Shown piece by piece: positions 16,946 to 25,101 of a stretch of DNA of 38,735 bases. The notes beneath the pieces were generated by a model, which saw only the letters and a program-made list of their open reading frames with translations, was not told where the DNA came from and made no database searches. Position 1 is the stretch's first letter. Every line of letters starts with the position of its first letter. The stretch lies in NCBI GenBank assembly GCA_002709225.1, contig PAQH01000051.1, forward strand, positions 1 to 38,735, in the 5' to 3' direction. Position numbers and translations under genes: made by a program. The DNA comes from Planctomycetaceae bacterium. GTDB taxonomy: Bacteria; Planctomycetota; Planctomycetia; Pirellulales; Pirellulaceae.

Positions 16946-17278
16946 ACAGACGATCCCCGGATACTGTGGTGGAATTCCACCACGCCAATCCCACCTTATC
17001 TCAATCGCTTAGTATAATTACCCGTCGCCACATGTCACCCACGTTTTACCGCCAATGCCCCCCTATTGAGGGATCACTAGGCTCTGGCGCAAATCTGGTA
17101 GATGACGAACACTCCAGCAGATTTGTAACGCTGTTATACGGAATAATCGCGTGTCAACGTAAGTTGGATCACTCCATAAACCGCCAGCTGGAACCGGGCA
17201 ACTGATCTGCGGACCCTCGACGGCACGCATTGCCCTGATAACCTGTGCCCACTGGTACCTGACCCAATGCGACCCGCC
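16946..17278. other. 333-bp divergent spacer with palindrome and promoter-like elements
   Basis: This spacer separates the small membrane protein gene (minus) from the class V aminotransferase gene (plus). It holds the 18-bp palindrome at 16966-16983, a perfect TATAAT at 17013-17018 on the plus strand that overlaps a TATACT on the minus strand, and an 8-bp inverted repeat CAAATCTG (17090-17097) / CAGATTTG (17118-17125). No -35 box is convincing on either strand. No gene was found in it. Confidence 0.6.
16966..16983. promoter_or_regulatory. 18-bp perfect palindrome, candidate operator
   Basis: GTGGTGGAATTCCACCAC is perfectly self-complementary. It lies 21-38 bp upstream of the ATG of the 70-aa membrane protein and on the leader side of a minus-strand TATACT, the position where a dimeric repressor would block that promoter. 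No matching copy was noticed elsewhere in the window, so the regulator is unknown. Chance expectation for an 18-bp palindrome in 38.7 kb is about 0.15 by simple base counting. Confidence 0.5.
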
Positions 17279-18433
17279 ATGACTGAATTCGACTGGAATC
17301 ACTTTCGCGAATTCATGCCAGTCAGCCGCAAATGGGCGTATTTTGACCACGCGGCAGTTTCACCACTCTGCCAACCTGCACAGGCTGCCGTTGAGAAGTG
17401 GGCCGCCGAGGCTGTCGAGCAGGGCGGAAACGTGTGGCCCCAGTGGGCCGCCCGCACCGAGGATGTGCGTCAGTATGCCGCAGACCTCATCGGTGCCCAC
17501 ACCGACGAAATCGCGTTCATTCCCAATACCACCGCCGGCATCAATTACGTGGCCGAAGGTTATCCCTGGCAAAACGGTGATAATCTCGTCACCTTAGCCA
17601 ATGAATTTCCCTCCAATCTCTACCCCTGGATGAACCTCTCGGACCGAGGTGTCGAAACAAGAACCGTCCCGGTCAAACCAAACGGCCAGGTCGATTTGAA
17701 TCGTATCGCAGAGGCGTGCGACAAAAGGACTCGAATTCTATCCATCAGTTGGGTGGGATACTCTACAGGTTGGCGTCACAACCTCGAACAAATCGCGCGA
17801 CTAGCGAGAGATCAGGGTGCACTTCTGTTTGTCGATGCCATCCAGGGACTAGGAGTTTTTCCTCTCGATGTGGTTGCATCCAACATTGACATGCTGGCTG
17901 CCGATGGCCACAAGTGGTTACTGGGACCGGAGGGCGCTGGTATTTTCTATCTTCGAAAAGAGCTTCTACAACTCTTGAAGCCACGTAATGTCGGCTGGAA
18001 CAGCGTCTCGCACGCCCACAATTTCTCGCATATCTCCTTAGATATGCGAGAATCCGCGGCTCGTTACGAAGGTGGTTCCTGGAATATGGCTGGCATTACC
18101 GCATTAGGCGCCAGTATCAAACTACTCACCTCTTTTGGATTGGCAAAACATCGCTCAGCTGTCGCCGACCGCCTCCTAGCCATCACCGACGAAGCCTGCC
18201 AGCGGTTACATGAAATGGACGCGACGGTGGTCAGTGTACGCGACCAAGAACATGCCTCTGGTATCGTCGCGTTTGAACTGCCCGGGCAAGAACCTCACGT
18301 TGTCCGCAAGCGTTGCCTGTCAGCCGGCGTCGCCATTAGCTGTCGTGCGGGACGTCTACGGATCAGCCCACATGCCTACAACAACTCTCAGGACATCGAA
18401 CGATTAATCCAGGCCTTGCGAATTGAGAGTTAG
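17279..18433 (+). CDS. Class V aminotransferase-fold PLP enzyme (cysteine-desulfurase-like)
   Basis: The 384-aa protein belongs to the class V aminotransferase/NifS-like fold. It shows the N-terminal Y-F-D-H-A-A-V-S-P-L, the D-A-I-Q-G-L-G strand, and the PLP lysine K212 in A-A-D-G-H-K-W-L-L-G-P-E-G. The C-terminal small domain carries S-C-R-A-G-R-L-R-I-S-P-H. A catalytic-loop cysteine of SufS/IscS type was not recognised, so it may be an isopenicillin-N-epimerase-like or selenocysteine-lyase-like branch and not a true desulfurase. ATG 17279 is preferred; ATG 17267 four codons upstream is possible. Within the gene, positions 18023-18052 form a perfect 13-bp hairpin. It stands alone, with no suf or isc genes nearby. 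Confidence 0.86.
   Translation: MTEFDWNHFREFMPVSRKWAYFDHAAVSPLCQPAQAAVEKWAAEAVEQGGNVWPQWAARTEDVRQYAADLIGAHTDEIAFIPNTTAGINYVAEGYPWQNGDNLVTLANEFPSNLYPWMNLSDRGVETRTVPVKPNGQVDLNRIAEACDKRTRILSISWVGYSTGWRHNLEQIARLARDQGALLFVDAIQGLGVFPLDVVASNIDMLAADGHKWLLGPEGAGIFYLRKELLQLLKPRNVGWNSVSHAHNFSHISLDMRESAARYEGGSWNMAGITALGASIKLLTSFGLAKHRSAVADRLLAITDEACQRLHEMDATVVSVRDQEHASGIVAFELPGQEPHVVRKRCLSAGVAISCRAGRLRISPHAYNNSQDIERLIQALRIES
18023..18052. repeat. Perfect 13-bp stem-loop inside the class V aminotransferase gene
   Basis: TTCTCGCATATCT (18023-18035) is followed by the loop CCTT and its exact complement AGATATGCGAGAA (18040-18052). It encodes the unremarkable segment S-H-I-S-L-D-M-R-E. A 13-bp perfect stem with a 4-nt loop is unlikely by chance in a window this size. 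It has no T-tail. Confidence 0.7.
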
Positions 18434-18718
18434 TCACAGTGCGCCAGTGTGCCTGGCATTCTCCGGCTGGTAACCCACTACACACGTGAAATTGTGTACA
18501 AAGTGCCGCCTGTCTGAGATACTGCACCAATAACACACGCCTCATGCAAATCAAATATGGAAAGTTTTGGCAGGATCTGAAAGCTTTCAAACGAGCCTTT
18601 GGTTGCTCTGGTGGCCCAGGGTCATTCAGCCTGGCGAGCGATGTGCTTCGGCCCAGCGATGCACGGCTCGCCGTGAGGATGCCGTGCAGACCGTATTCAG
18701 ACCAGTCTCCGAAATGAC

Positions 18719-19231
18719 ATGACCGCATCGACCTCAAAGACCGCCGTCTACACCGGGTCTTTTGACCCCGTCACCCTGGGACATGTCAACATCATCGAAC
18801 GCAGCAGCAGCCTGTTCGACGAGTTGATCATCGGAATCGGCGTGAATTCAGAAAAACGTTCGCTATTCTCCTTAGAGGAACGCGTCGCGTTTCTTGAACA
18901 GGTTACCGCGAACCTGAGCAATGTCCGGATCGAGACGTTTGCCGGTCTCGCAGTCGAATTCGTTCATCGGTGCCACGCACGCGTTATGGTGAGAGGTGTC
19001 CGTCCCCTTACCGACATCTCTGCCGAATTCACCATGATGATGGCCAACCATCATCTTGCACCGGAAATCGAGACCATCTTTCTGATGGCAGACGAAGAAC
19101 TGGCGCACGTCTCCAGTTCCTTGATCAAACAAATTGCCCCACTTTCAGACAACCAGATGCTCGCCAAATTTGTTCCCGCTGCAATCATCCCGAATCTCCG
19201 AAAACGCTTGTCCGAGTCAACACCGACCTGA
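18719..19231 (+). CDS. coaD: Phosphopantetheine adenylyltransferase
   Basis: CoaD transfers AMP from ATP to 4'-phosphopantetheine, the penultimate step of coenzyme A synthesis. The 170-aa sequence is close to the family length of about 160. It has Y-T-G-S-F-D-P-V-T-L-G-H (T/HxGH nucleotidyltransferase motif, T19-L-G-H22), then R-G-V-R-P-L-T-D-I-S-A-E-F and H-V-S-S-S-L-I-K-Q, the other two substrate-binding blocks. Start ATG 18719 leaves 8 residues before the first strand. A 57-codon open frame ends 1 bp before this start, and the ornithine-cyclodeaminase-family gene follows after 59 bp, so they may be cotranscribed. Confidence 0.96.
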   Translation: MTASTSKTAVYTGSFDPVTLGHVNIIERSSSLFDELIIGIGVNSEKRSLFSLEERVAFLEQVTANLSNVRIETFAGLAVEFVHRCHARVMVRGVRPLTDISAEFTMMMANHHLAPEIETIFLMADEELAHVSSSLIKQIAPLSDNQMLAKFVPAAIIPNLRKRLSESTPT

Positions 19232-19290
19232 TTGGCGAACCCGGATTGAGTTGGAAATTTCATGAATCCACACCGGACGGCGCAACAGCG

Positions 19291-20220
19291 ATGGCAATCC
19301 CAGTATTAACCGACGAACACGTCGGTCAGCTTGATTACCGGGCGGCCGTCGCTTGGATGCAAACTGCATTGCAATCGCACTCTGAAGGCACTTTAGATGC
19401 ACCTGCGCGTGTCAACTCGAAACTAACAAAGGGTGAGTTCGCGTTCACGATCGGGGCGCATAACTCGGCCAATCCCTATATGGGGTTTCGAGTTTACGAC
19501 CTAGCGCACCTCCACTCGCCAACGCGTTCGGAAGTTACAGCTGTGTTCAACGGTCGTGACGGATCACTGACAGGAATCGTCACCGGCAAGCTGCTAGGGG
19601 CAATCCGCACAGGTGCCATCGGAGGTGTTGCTATTTCCTGCCTCTCCAACCCGAATGCAAACATCCTGGCGTTACTTGGCACGGGCTTACAAGCGAGAAC
19701 CCAATTGCGCGCAGCCTGTGCGGTCCGCCATTTCCATGAAATTCGCGTCTATAGTCGCGACGCCGCAAATCGCAACGCGTTTCGCGAAGAAATGAGCGAA
19801 CATGTACCGGTCGACCTGACTCTGACAAATGAACCTGAACAAGCCGTGCGCGATGCCGACGTGGTAATTTGCGCTACCACCAGCACGCAACCGATAATCA
19901 AGACGGAGTGGCTCAAGCAAGGAGTCCACCTGAATAATGTCGGACCCAAATTCAAGACGGGCCATGAGCTGCCTAGGGACACCTACGAGCAAAGTCCACG
20001 TCTGGTCACAGACTCGTTGGAGCAAGTGAGCGCATTTGGCGATGCCTTTGTTCTCTTTGGCACCCCTCACTACGATCGGATCGGCGCACTTTCCGCGATG
20101 CTCGATGAAAACGCGACTGATTCAAGTATTAGTCATGATTCATCGCTTTTCATCTCGGTCGGCCTGGCGGGTACTGAGGTGGTACTCGCACAACGAATGT
20201 TTGAGAACCATATGGAGTAA
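19291..20220 (+). CDS. Ornithine cyclodeaminase/mu-crystallin family protein
   Basis: The 309-aa product has the bacterial ornithine cyclodeaminase/mu-crystallin fold, whose members include ornithine cyclodeaminase, NAD-dependent alanine dehydrogenase of archaeal type, and imine reductases. Visible are the dimerisation/substrate domain with N-P-Y-M-G-F-R-V-Y-D (61-70), the T-G-x-(L)-x-A-I-R-T-G-A-I-G segment (98-111), and the Rossmann loop L-L-G-T-G-L-Q-A-R (128-136). In classical members a lysine stands in the G-(F/W)-K position; here it is R67, so the exact reaction is uncertain. ATG 19291 was chosen because the frame upstream, although open, overlaps coaD and is not protein-like. It converges with the coiled-coil gene, 25 bp between stops. 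Confidence 0.84.
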   Translation: MAIPVLTDEHVGQLDYRAAVAWMQTALQSHSEGTLDAPARVNSKLTKGEFAFTIGAHNSANPYMGFRVYDLAHLHSPTRSEVTAVFNGRDGSLTGIVTGKLLGAIRTGAIGGVAISCLSNPNANILALLGTGLQARTQLRAACAVRHFHEIRVYSRDAANRNAFREEMSEHVPVDLTLTNEPEQAVRDADVVICATTSTQPIIKTEWLKQGVHLNNVGPKFKTGHELPRDTYEQSPRLVTDSLEQVSAFGDAFVLFGTPHYDRIGALSAMLDENATDSSISHDSSLFISVGLAGTEVVLAQRMFENHME

Positions 20221-20245
20221 ATTGAGACAGAAACTCCTACGGTTT

Positions 20246-21256
20246 CTATGGTTCTTCGCTGGCCGCTCCAAGTAACCTTCGTAACGCGCCGTCGACGGTC
20301 TCTTCCTTTCGCTCCGCCTCGCGCAATGCTGCCAGCTCTTTCTCCAGTTTGGCAATTTCGCGAATTCGGTGGCGTCTGCGCACACGGTTCGAGGTTTCGA
20401 TCAGGTCTCGCAATTCCTGGACCATTTGCTCACGATCCGCCGGGTCCTTTGTAGCTCGAACCTCAGCGGCAAGCGCCGTAATTTCGCTCTCCAATCCGGT
20501 CACAACTGAACGCGTTCGACCGGAAACCCGACGCGCAGACGCACTACCGCCACCCTCCCTGCGTCCAGCTTCCGTACCTTCATCACGGGGCCCACGAACA
20601 CCACGAAACCGCATCATCTGTTCCATGATCTTCTCGAATTGGCGTGTCATTTCTTCCGGTGACACTCCCCCTCCAAAATCGAAAGGAGCACCTGGTTTCC
20701 CAATGCCACCCCGCAACGCCTCTCGATCAAAAAAACCGCGTTCGCCACCGTCTGCACCGGGCGCAGGCGTTAAACCACGCGCCGAAAAGCCACTGCCCGG
20801 ACCATCTCGGAAATCCTCCGGGGCGGTGGAGAAAGCGCCTTCACTGTCAAAAAACTTCAACTGTCGCTTAAGCCGATCCAAGCGTTGGCGGGCCTGTTCA
20901 ACTTGCTTGCTCTTTTCACCATGTTTTTCGATCAATCGCTGGAGATTCTTCTCCTGTTCGCCGATCTGCCGGCCAAACTGGCTCTTGTATAGCTCCGCGG
21001 GATCTCGAACCGTTGCCCCACCGCCGTATGGGCCGGACCGCCCAGCAAACTTGCGTTGTAGATCATCCAATCTTTTACGGAGGTGATCGATCTGCGCCGC
21101 CGGGTCCGTGAGAACCGCGTCATCTTTATCCGCGGGCAACTTCTTTTCTGCAGCCTTAGCAGCATCCGATCCTGTTGAATCAGAGCCGCGTTGCGCCAGT
21201 ACAGGGGCGGTCAATAGTGCAACGCACAACAACGTATTTTTCCATGCATTCCACAT
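20246..21256 (-). CDS. Secreted coiled-coil protein of unknown function
   Basis: I do not recognise a family. The 336-aa product begins with a signal peptide (hydrophobic core ending A-P-V-L-A-Q). Two charged helical blocks with heptad spacing, about residues 55-145 (for example D-H-L-R-K-R-L-D-D-L-Q-R-K) and 255-325 (L-E-K-E-L-A-A-L-R-E-A-E-R-K-E-E), flank a Gly/Phe/Arg-rich, low-complexity centre. It is probably an extended periplasmic protein. The ATG 21256 is preceded by GGGAGA at about 9 nt; the open frame extends 30 codons upstream but that part does not look like protein. It is divergent from the second beta-propeller gene. Confidence 0.75.
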   Translation of the reverse strand: MWNAWKNTLLCVALLTAPVLAQRGSDSTGSDAAKAAEKKLPADKDDAVLTDPAAQIDHLRKRLDDLQRKFAGRSGPYGGGATVRDPAELYKSQFGRQIGEQEKNLQRLIEKHGEKSKQVEQARQRLDRLKRQLKFFDSEGAFSTAPEDFRDGPGSGFSARGLTPAPGADGGERGFFDREALRGGIGKPGAPFDFGGGVSPEEMTRQFEKIMEQMMRFRGVRGPRDEGTEAGRREGGGSASARRVSGRTRSVVTGLESEITALAAEVRATKDPADREQMVQELRDLIETSNRVRRRHRIREIAKLEKELAALREAERKEETVDGALRRLLGAASEEP

Positions 21257-21571
21257 TTGTCGATCTCCCAACAAACAAACCAGTTCACGGCAACTGCTAC
21301 CGACCGTCACACCAGAGCGGCGACAAGTCCACGCCAATACCGTCATGGCAGCACAAACGTTTTTTTCATCTTATCGTTTGAAAATCAGTTCGTCACGTAC
21401 AATAGCAGATTACCTCACCTGCTGACGCGGCCTCTTTTTAGGAGACCCGGTCGCGTCTGTGAATAGCAATCCCTGTTTCCCCAAAACCGCTAGATTGCGG
21501 CAAACTACACATCCTGTAAGCTGGAGCGACGTAACCAACAGCTGGCCAACTGGATCCTCTGGATTATTCTG
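21257..21571. other. 315-bp divergent spacer
   Basis: This stretch lies between the coiled-coil gene (minus) and the second beta-propeller gene (plus) and should carry both promoters. It is AT-richer around 21355-21410 than the flanking genes. No consensus promoter, repeat, terminator or RNA gene was recognised. Confidence 0.5.
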
Positions 21572-22867
21572 ATGCAAACGAGAAAATTTCCCGTTCTTCC
21601 GTGTCTCTCCACCCTTCTGTATCTATTCGCTCCCCAGTTGGTAATCTTGGCAACTGCTTCCGACTGGCCCCGTTTTCGAGGCCCCGATGGGAATGGCGCG
21701 AGCAACGACCAGCAGCTACCCGCGCATTGGACTTCTGACGACAACGTGATTTGGCGTGCCCGGCTGCCGGGGTTAGGTGGTTCGAGCCCCATCACACTAG
21801 GGAACCGCGTCTTTGTTACCTGCTACAGCGGCTATGGCCTCGAACCAAACCAAGGCGACATGAAGGACTTGCGGCGGTGGTGCGTTTGTCTGGATAGAAG
21901 CACCGGGACCGTTCAATGGAAAAAGGAGTTTACCCCGCAACTTCCGGAATCGACCTATTCAGGCGGCAACAGCTCACGACATGGATACAGTTCCAGTACT
22001 CCCATCACCGACGGCAAACACCTGTATCTCTTTTTCGGTCGCTCCGGCGTCTTTTGCCTGGATTTACAAGGCCGTCAAATCTGGCATACCACGGTCGGCT
22101 CCCAAAGCCACCGCTGGGGTTCTTCAAATTCACCGGTACTTTATCAGGATCTGCTGATTATCAACGCCAGCGTCGAATCGCAATCGCTGATCGCCCTCAA
22201 CAAGCACACCGGAAAACAGGTCTGGCAGGCAAGCGGCATTCGTGCCTCTTGGAATACACCACTGCTAGTCAAAACAGCAAACGCCACCACCGAATTAGTG
22301 GTGAGCATACAGGGCAGCTTGTTAGGATTCGCCCCCGCTTCCGGAGAAAACCTCTGGCAGTGCGAGGGGATTCGAACCTACGCATGCCCCAGTGCGATCG
22401 CGGTTGACGACGTTGTTTTTGTTACCGGCGGACGTGGGCAACAATCCACGTTGGCGGTGCGGGCGGGGGGGCGTGGCGATGTCACCGGAACACACTTGCT
22501 GTGGCGTGTTGAGAAAGGATCCAACGTGTCCTCACTGGTTCACCACAACGGCTATCTCTACTGTGCAAATGACAGTCGTGGAATTGCCTTCTGCTTCGAT
22601 GCCGCGACGGGCAGCATCCAATACGAAGAACGCCTGACACCACGTCCCGACCTGGTTTACGCTTCCCCTATTGTCGCCGACCAGAAGATCTTCTACGTGT
22701 CACAAACACGTGGTACCTACATCATCGCCGCCAACCCTTCTTACAAATTGGTAGCCCACAACACGTTTGACAAAGACACAAGTCGGTCAAATGCTTCACC
22801 AATCATCAGCAACTCGCAATTGCTATTGCGTAATGACCAGTTCTTGTATTGCCTGGGTAGCCGTTAG
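21572..22867 (+). CDS. Secreted PQQ-like beta-propeller repeat protein (second copy type)
   Basis: The 431-aa protein has a signal peptide (hydrophobic segment to about residue 27) and then W-P-R-F-R-G-P-D-G-N-G, the same opening as the propeller encoded at 3128-4402. Blades carry D-R-S-T-G-T-V-Q-W, N-K-H-T-G-K-Q-V-W and D-A-A-T-G-S-I-Q-Y. The two proteins are related in family but clearly diverged, not a recent duplication. Probably periplasmic or outer-membrane associated; ligand and partners unknown. Start ATG 21572 is immediately followed by the basic end of the signal peptide. Confidence 0.88.
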   Translation: MQTRKFPVLPCLSTLLYLFAPQLVILATASDWPRFRGPDGNGASNDQQLPAHWTSDDNVIWRARLPGLGGSSPITLGNRVFVTCYSGYGLEPNQGDMKDLRRWCVCLDRSTGTVQWKKEFTPQLPESTYSGGNSSRHGYSSSTPITDGKHLYLFFGRSGVFCLDLQGRQIWHTTVGSQSHRWGSSNSPVLYQDLLIINASVESQSLIALNKHTGKQVWQASGIRASWNTPLLVKTANATTELVVSIQGSLLGFAPASGENLWQCEGIRTYACPSAIAVDDVVFVTGGRGQQSTLAVRAGGRGDVTGTHLLWRVEKGSNVSSLVHHNGYLYCANDSRGIAFCFDAATGSIQYEERLTPRPDLVYASPIVADQKIFYVSQTRGTYIIAANPSYKLVAHNTFDKDTSRSNASPIISNSQLLLRNDQFLYCLGSR

Positions 22868-22953
22868 ACCAGGTTGGTCGATGATGCGGCGGCCGTCCCT
22901 AGATACCTCTCCGATCTTTCCGGAATCGAGCGTCAACACCCTGGAGAACATCC

Positions 22954-23946
22954 GTGATCAAGACCACCGTGGTCGGCAGCTACCCGGTCCCCAACTGGCT
23001 TCCCATCGTCAGCACGCGAGAAAGTCTGCAAGACGCGATGCTCGCTGTCATCAAGACCCAGGAACTGGCTGGTATCGATGTCGTCGCTGACGGTGAGCTA
23101 AATCGTTGGGACGTCAACCATGCCGAAACGAATGGGATGATCGATTTTTTTGTCAAGCCGATGCACGGCGTCCAACAACGCCTGACCTCACAGCAACTGG
23201 ATACCTGGCGAGCCACGGCCGGCAACCAGTTTCGAGCCATGCCACCCGGTATTGTGACCGATGATCTGGATGGCGGAATGCTGAATTTGCGAGGTGACTA
23301 CGAACTGTTCCGGAGCCTCACAAAGCGGCCTACAAAGTTCACCGTTACGAGCCCCTATATGCTGGCCAAGATGCTCGCAGACGCGCATTACCAGGACTTG
23401 GAACAACTTGTCATGGCGCTTGCCGACGTGCTACAGAAGCAACTTATTGGCCTGGATGCAAATGTGATCCAAGTCGACGAAGCCAATGTGACTGGTCACC
23501 CCGACGACGGGCCTTTGGCTGCCGCGGGTATCAACCACGTATTGCAAGGTGTATCAACCGAAAAGGCGGTGCATCTTTGTTTTGGCAACTATGGTGGGCA
23601 GACCATTCAGACAGGCGAATATGAAAAGTTACTCGACTTCCTCAACCTACTGGAATGCGATCACCTCGTACTGGAAATGGCCCGGCGTCCCAATAAGGAA
23701 CTCACCCTGTTACAACACGTAAAACAGGATACCGGGATCGGCGTCGGCGTAATCGATATCAAAGACAATGAAGTCGAGTCGCCCGAGATCGTCGCACAAC
23801 GCATCGAACAGGCCAGCCACATCCTGGGTGTCGAACGCATCCGGTACGTTCACCCCGACTGCGGCTTCTGGATGCTGCCACGCAGTGTTGCCGATGCCAA
23901 AATGCGTTCTCTGGTACAGGGCCGAAATCTATTCGAGGGGCGTTAA
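22954..23946 (+). CDS. Cobalamin-independent methionine synthase-like (MetE C-terminal domain) protein
   Basis: This 330-aa protein is equivalent to the C-terminal catalytic half of MetE only. It has V-V-G-S-Y-P at the start and the complete zinc site: H207-x-C209, E241 and C303 in H-P-D-C-G, matching the H-x-C, Glu and D-C-G of MetE. Core-only MetE homologues use other methyl donors or thiols than tetrahydrofolate-triglutamate/homocysteine, or are epoxyalkane:CoM-transferase-like; the real substrate is not known here. The start is GTG 22954 with GGAGAA about 9 nt upstream; no in-frame ATG gives a full N-terminal strand. It is 86 bp downstream of the beta-propeller gene and converges with epmB. 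Confidence 0.88.
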   Translation: MIKTTVVGSYPVPNWLPIVSTRESLQDAMLAVIKTQELAGIDVVADGELNRWDVNHAETNGMIDFFVKPMHGVQQRLTSQQLDTWRATAGNQFRAMPPGIVTDDLDGGMLNLRGDYELFRSLTKRPTKFTVTSPYMLAKMLADAHYQDLEQLVMALADVLQKQLIGLDANVIQVDEANVTGHPDDGPLAAAGINHVLQGVSTEKAVHLCFGNYGGQTIQTGEYEKLLDFLNLLECDHLVLEMARRPNKELTLLQHVKQDTGIGVGVIDIKDNEVESPEIVAQRIEQASHILGVERIRYVHPDCGFWMLPRSVADAKMRSLVQGRNLFEGR

Positions 23947-24011
23947 CTAAACGCCAACAGGTCCAGAGACAACCGCGACTCGTCTGTGTGGACAGAACAC
24001 CGCACAACGTC

Positions 24012-25040
24012 TTAGCTGATCACTTCCTTGCTGCTGCCACCAGGCTTCTCGATTACATAACGCGGCACCGCATACCCGGGAAGCCGATCCCGCATCGCGT
24101 TCACCAACTGACGTCCTTGAGTCACCGGGACTTCGAAGTGACTCGCACCAGCCACACGGTCTAACTGGTGTAGGTAGTAAGGCAATACTCCAACATTTAC
24201 CAATTGACGGCTCAACCCGACCAAGGCATCCAACGAATCATTGACTCCTTTCAACAACACTGCTTGATTCAGCACAGTGATGCCTTCGTCTAACAAGCGG
24301 CGCAGTGCGAGTCCAACCCCGTCATCAATCTCAGCCGAGTGATTCGCGTGAACGACTACGAACGTAGTCATCCGCTTGCCTTTGAGATTGGCGACCAAAT
24401 TCTTGGTAACTCGTTCCGGAATGACAATCGGCAACCGCGTGTGAATGCGCAAGCGGCGGACATGTTCGATGCGGTCAATCTGCGACATGAGTGCATCAAG
24501 TTGGGAATCAACCAGCGTCAACGGATCTCCACCACTAAGCAAAATCTCTTCCAATGAGGGATCCTCCGCCAACATCTGAAGTGCCGGTTGCCAGGCAGCG
24601 AGCGAGCGTGGTGTTTTCTGGTAAGGAAAATGTCTGCGGAAACAGTAGCGGCAGTGAATCGCACACGTTCCTGAAGCAATCAATAAAGCCCTGCCGGCAT
24701 ACTTCTGTAACAGCCCCGGTACCTGAATGGCACTCGCTTCCTCGAGAGGATCTTCCAGGTCTATTTTTTCGAGCCTCGATTCCAAGCCGAGCGGTAGAAC
24801 CTGGCGAAGCAACGGGTCATGGGGATTCCCAGGCTCCATCCGGCGAATAAAATCCAGTGGCGCAAACACAGGAAACTCGCGTGCTGCCTGCCGCGCCGGG
24901 GCAAGATAGCGGGCTGGCAATCGCAACCGACCTATCAACTCGTCTGGATCACGCACCGCAGACTTCAGTGCCTGCTGCCAGTCCTCATTCGCTGTCACAC
25001 TGGCCGGGACAGAATCTACTTTTCTGGTTACAATTTGCAT
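24012..25040 (-). CDS. epmB: EF-P beta-lysylation protein EpmB (radical SAM lysine 2,3-aminomutase)
   Basis: EpmB converts (S)-alpha-lysine to (R)-beta-lysine, which EpmA then attaches to elongation factor P. The 342-aa protein has the radical SAM cluster C126-x3-C130-x2-C133 (C-A-I-H-C-R-Y-C-F), L-L-S-G-G-D-P-L, and a C-terminal P-G-G-S-S-K in which K338 is the probable PLP lysine. It lacks the long tail of catabolic lysine aminomutases, and the length fits EpmB. The decisive context is that efp is divergent with only 61 bp between the start codons. epmA is not in the window. Start ATG 25040. Confidence 0.95.
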   Translation of the reverse strand: MQIVTRKVDSVPASVTANEDWQQALKSAVRDPDELIGRLRLPARYLAPARQAAREFPVFAPLDFIRRMEPGNPHDPLLRQVLPLGLESRLEKIDLEDPLEEASAIQVPGLLQKYAGRALLIASGTCAIHCRYCFRRHFPYQKTPRSLAAWQPALQMLAEDPSLEEILLSGGDPLTLVDSQLDALMSQIDRIEHVRRLRIHTRLPIVIPERVTKNLVANLKGKRMTTFVVVHANHSAEIDDGVGLALRRLLDEGITVLNQAVLLKGVNDSLDALVGLSRQLVNVGVLPYYLHQLDRVAGASHFEVPVTQGRQLVNAMRDRLPGYAVPRYVIEKPGGSSKEVIS

Positions 25041-25101
25041 TACGATTACTCACACAAGTGTTTCACCCGGTCTCCCAAGAACCACGTCGGGAACTTCAAC
25101 T

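Noticed and set aside
18970..19290. N-terminal extension of the ornithine-cyclodeaminase-family gene back into coaD
   Set aside because: The extension overlaps coaD in another frame, is His/Arg/Cys-rich and has no similarity; the family fold begins just after ATG 19291.
20349..21086. A 245-codon open frame on the plus strand opposite the coiled-coil gene
   Set aside because: Ser/Pro/Arg-rich translation typical of the antisense of a charged coiled-coil gene; the minus-strand gene has a signal peptide and ribosome binding site.
21779..21789. GGTTCGAGCCC, a tRNA T-arm-like string
   Set aside because: It lies inside the second beta-propeller gene and no acceptor, D or anticodon arm can be built around it.
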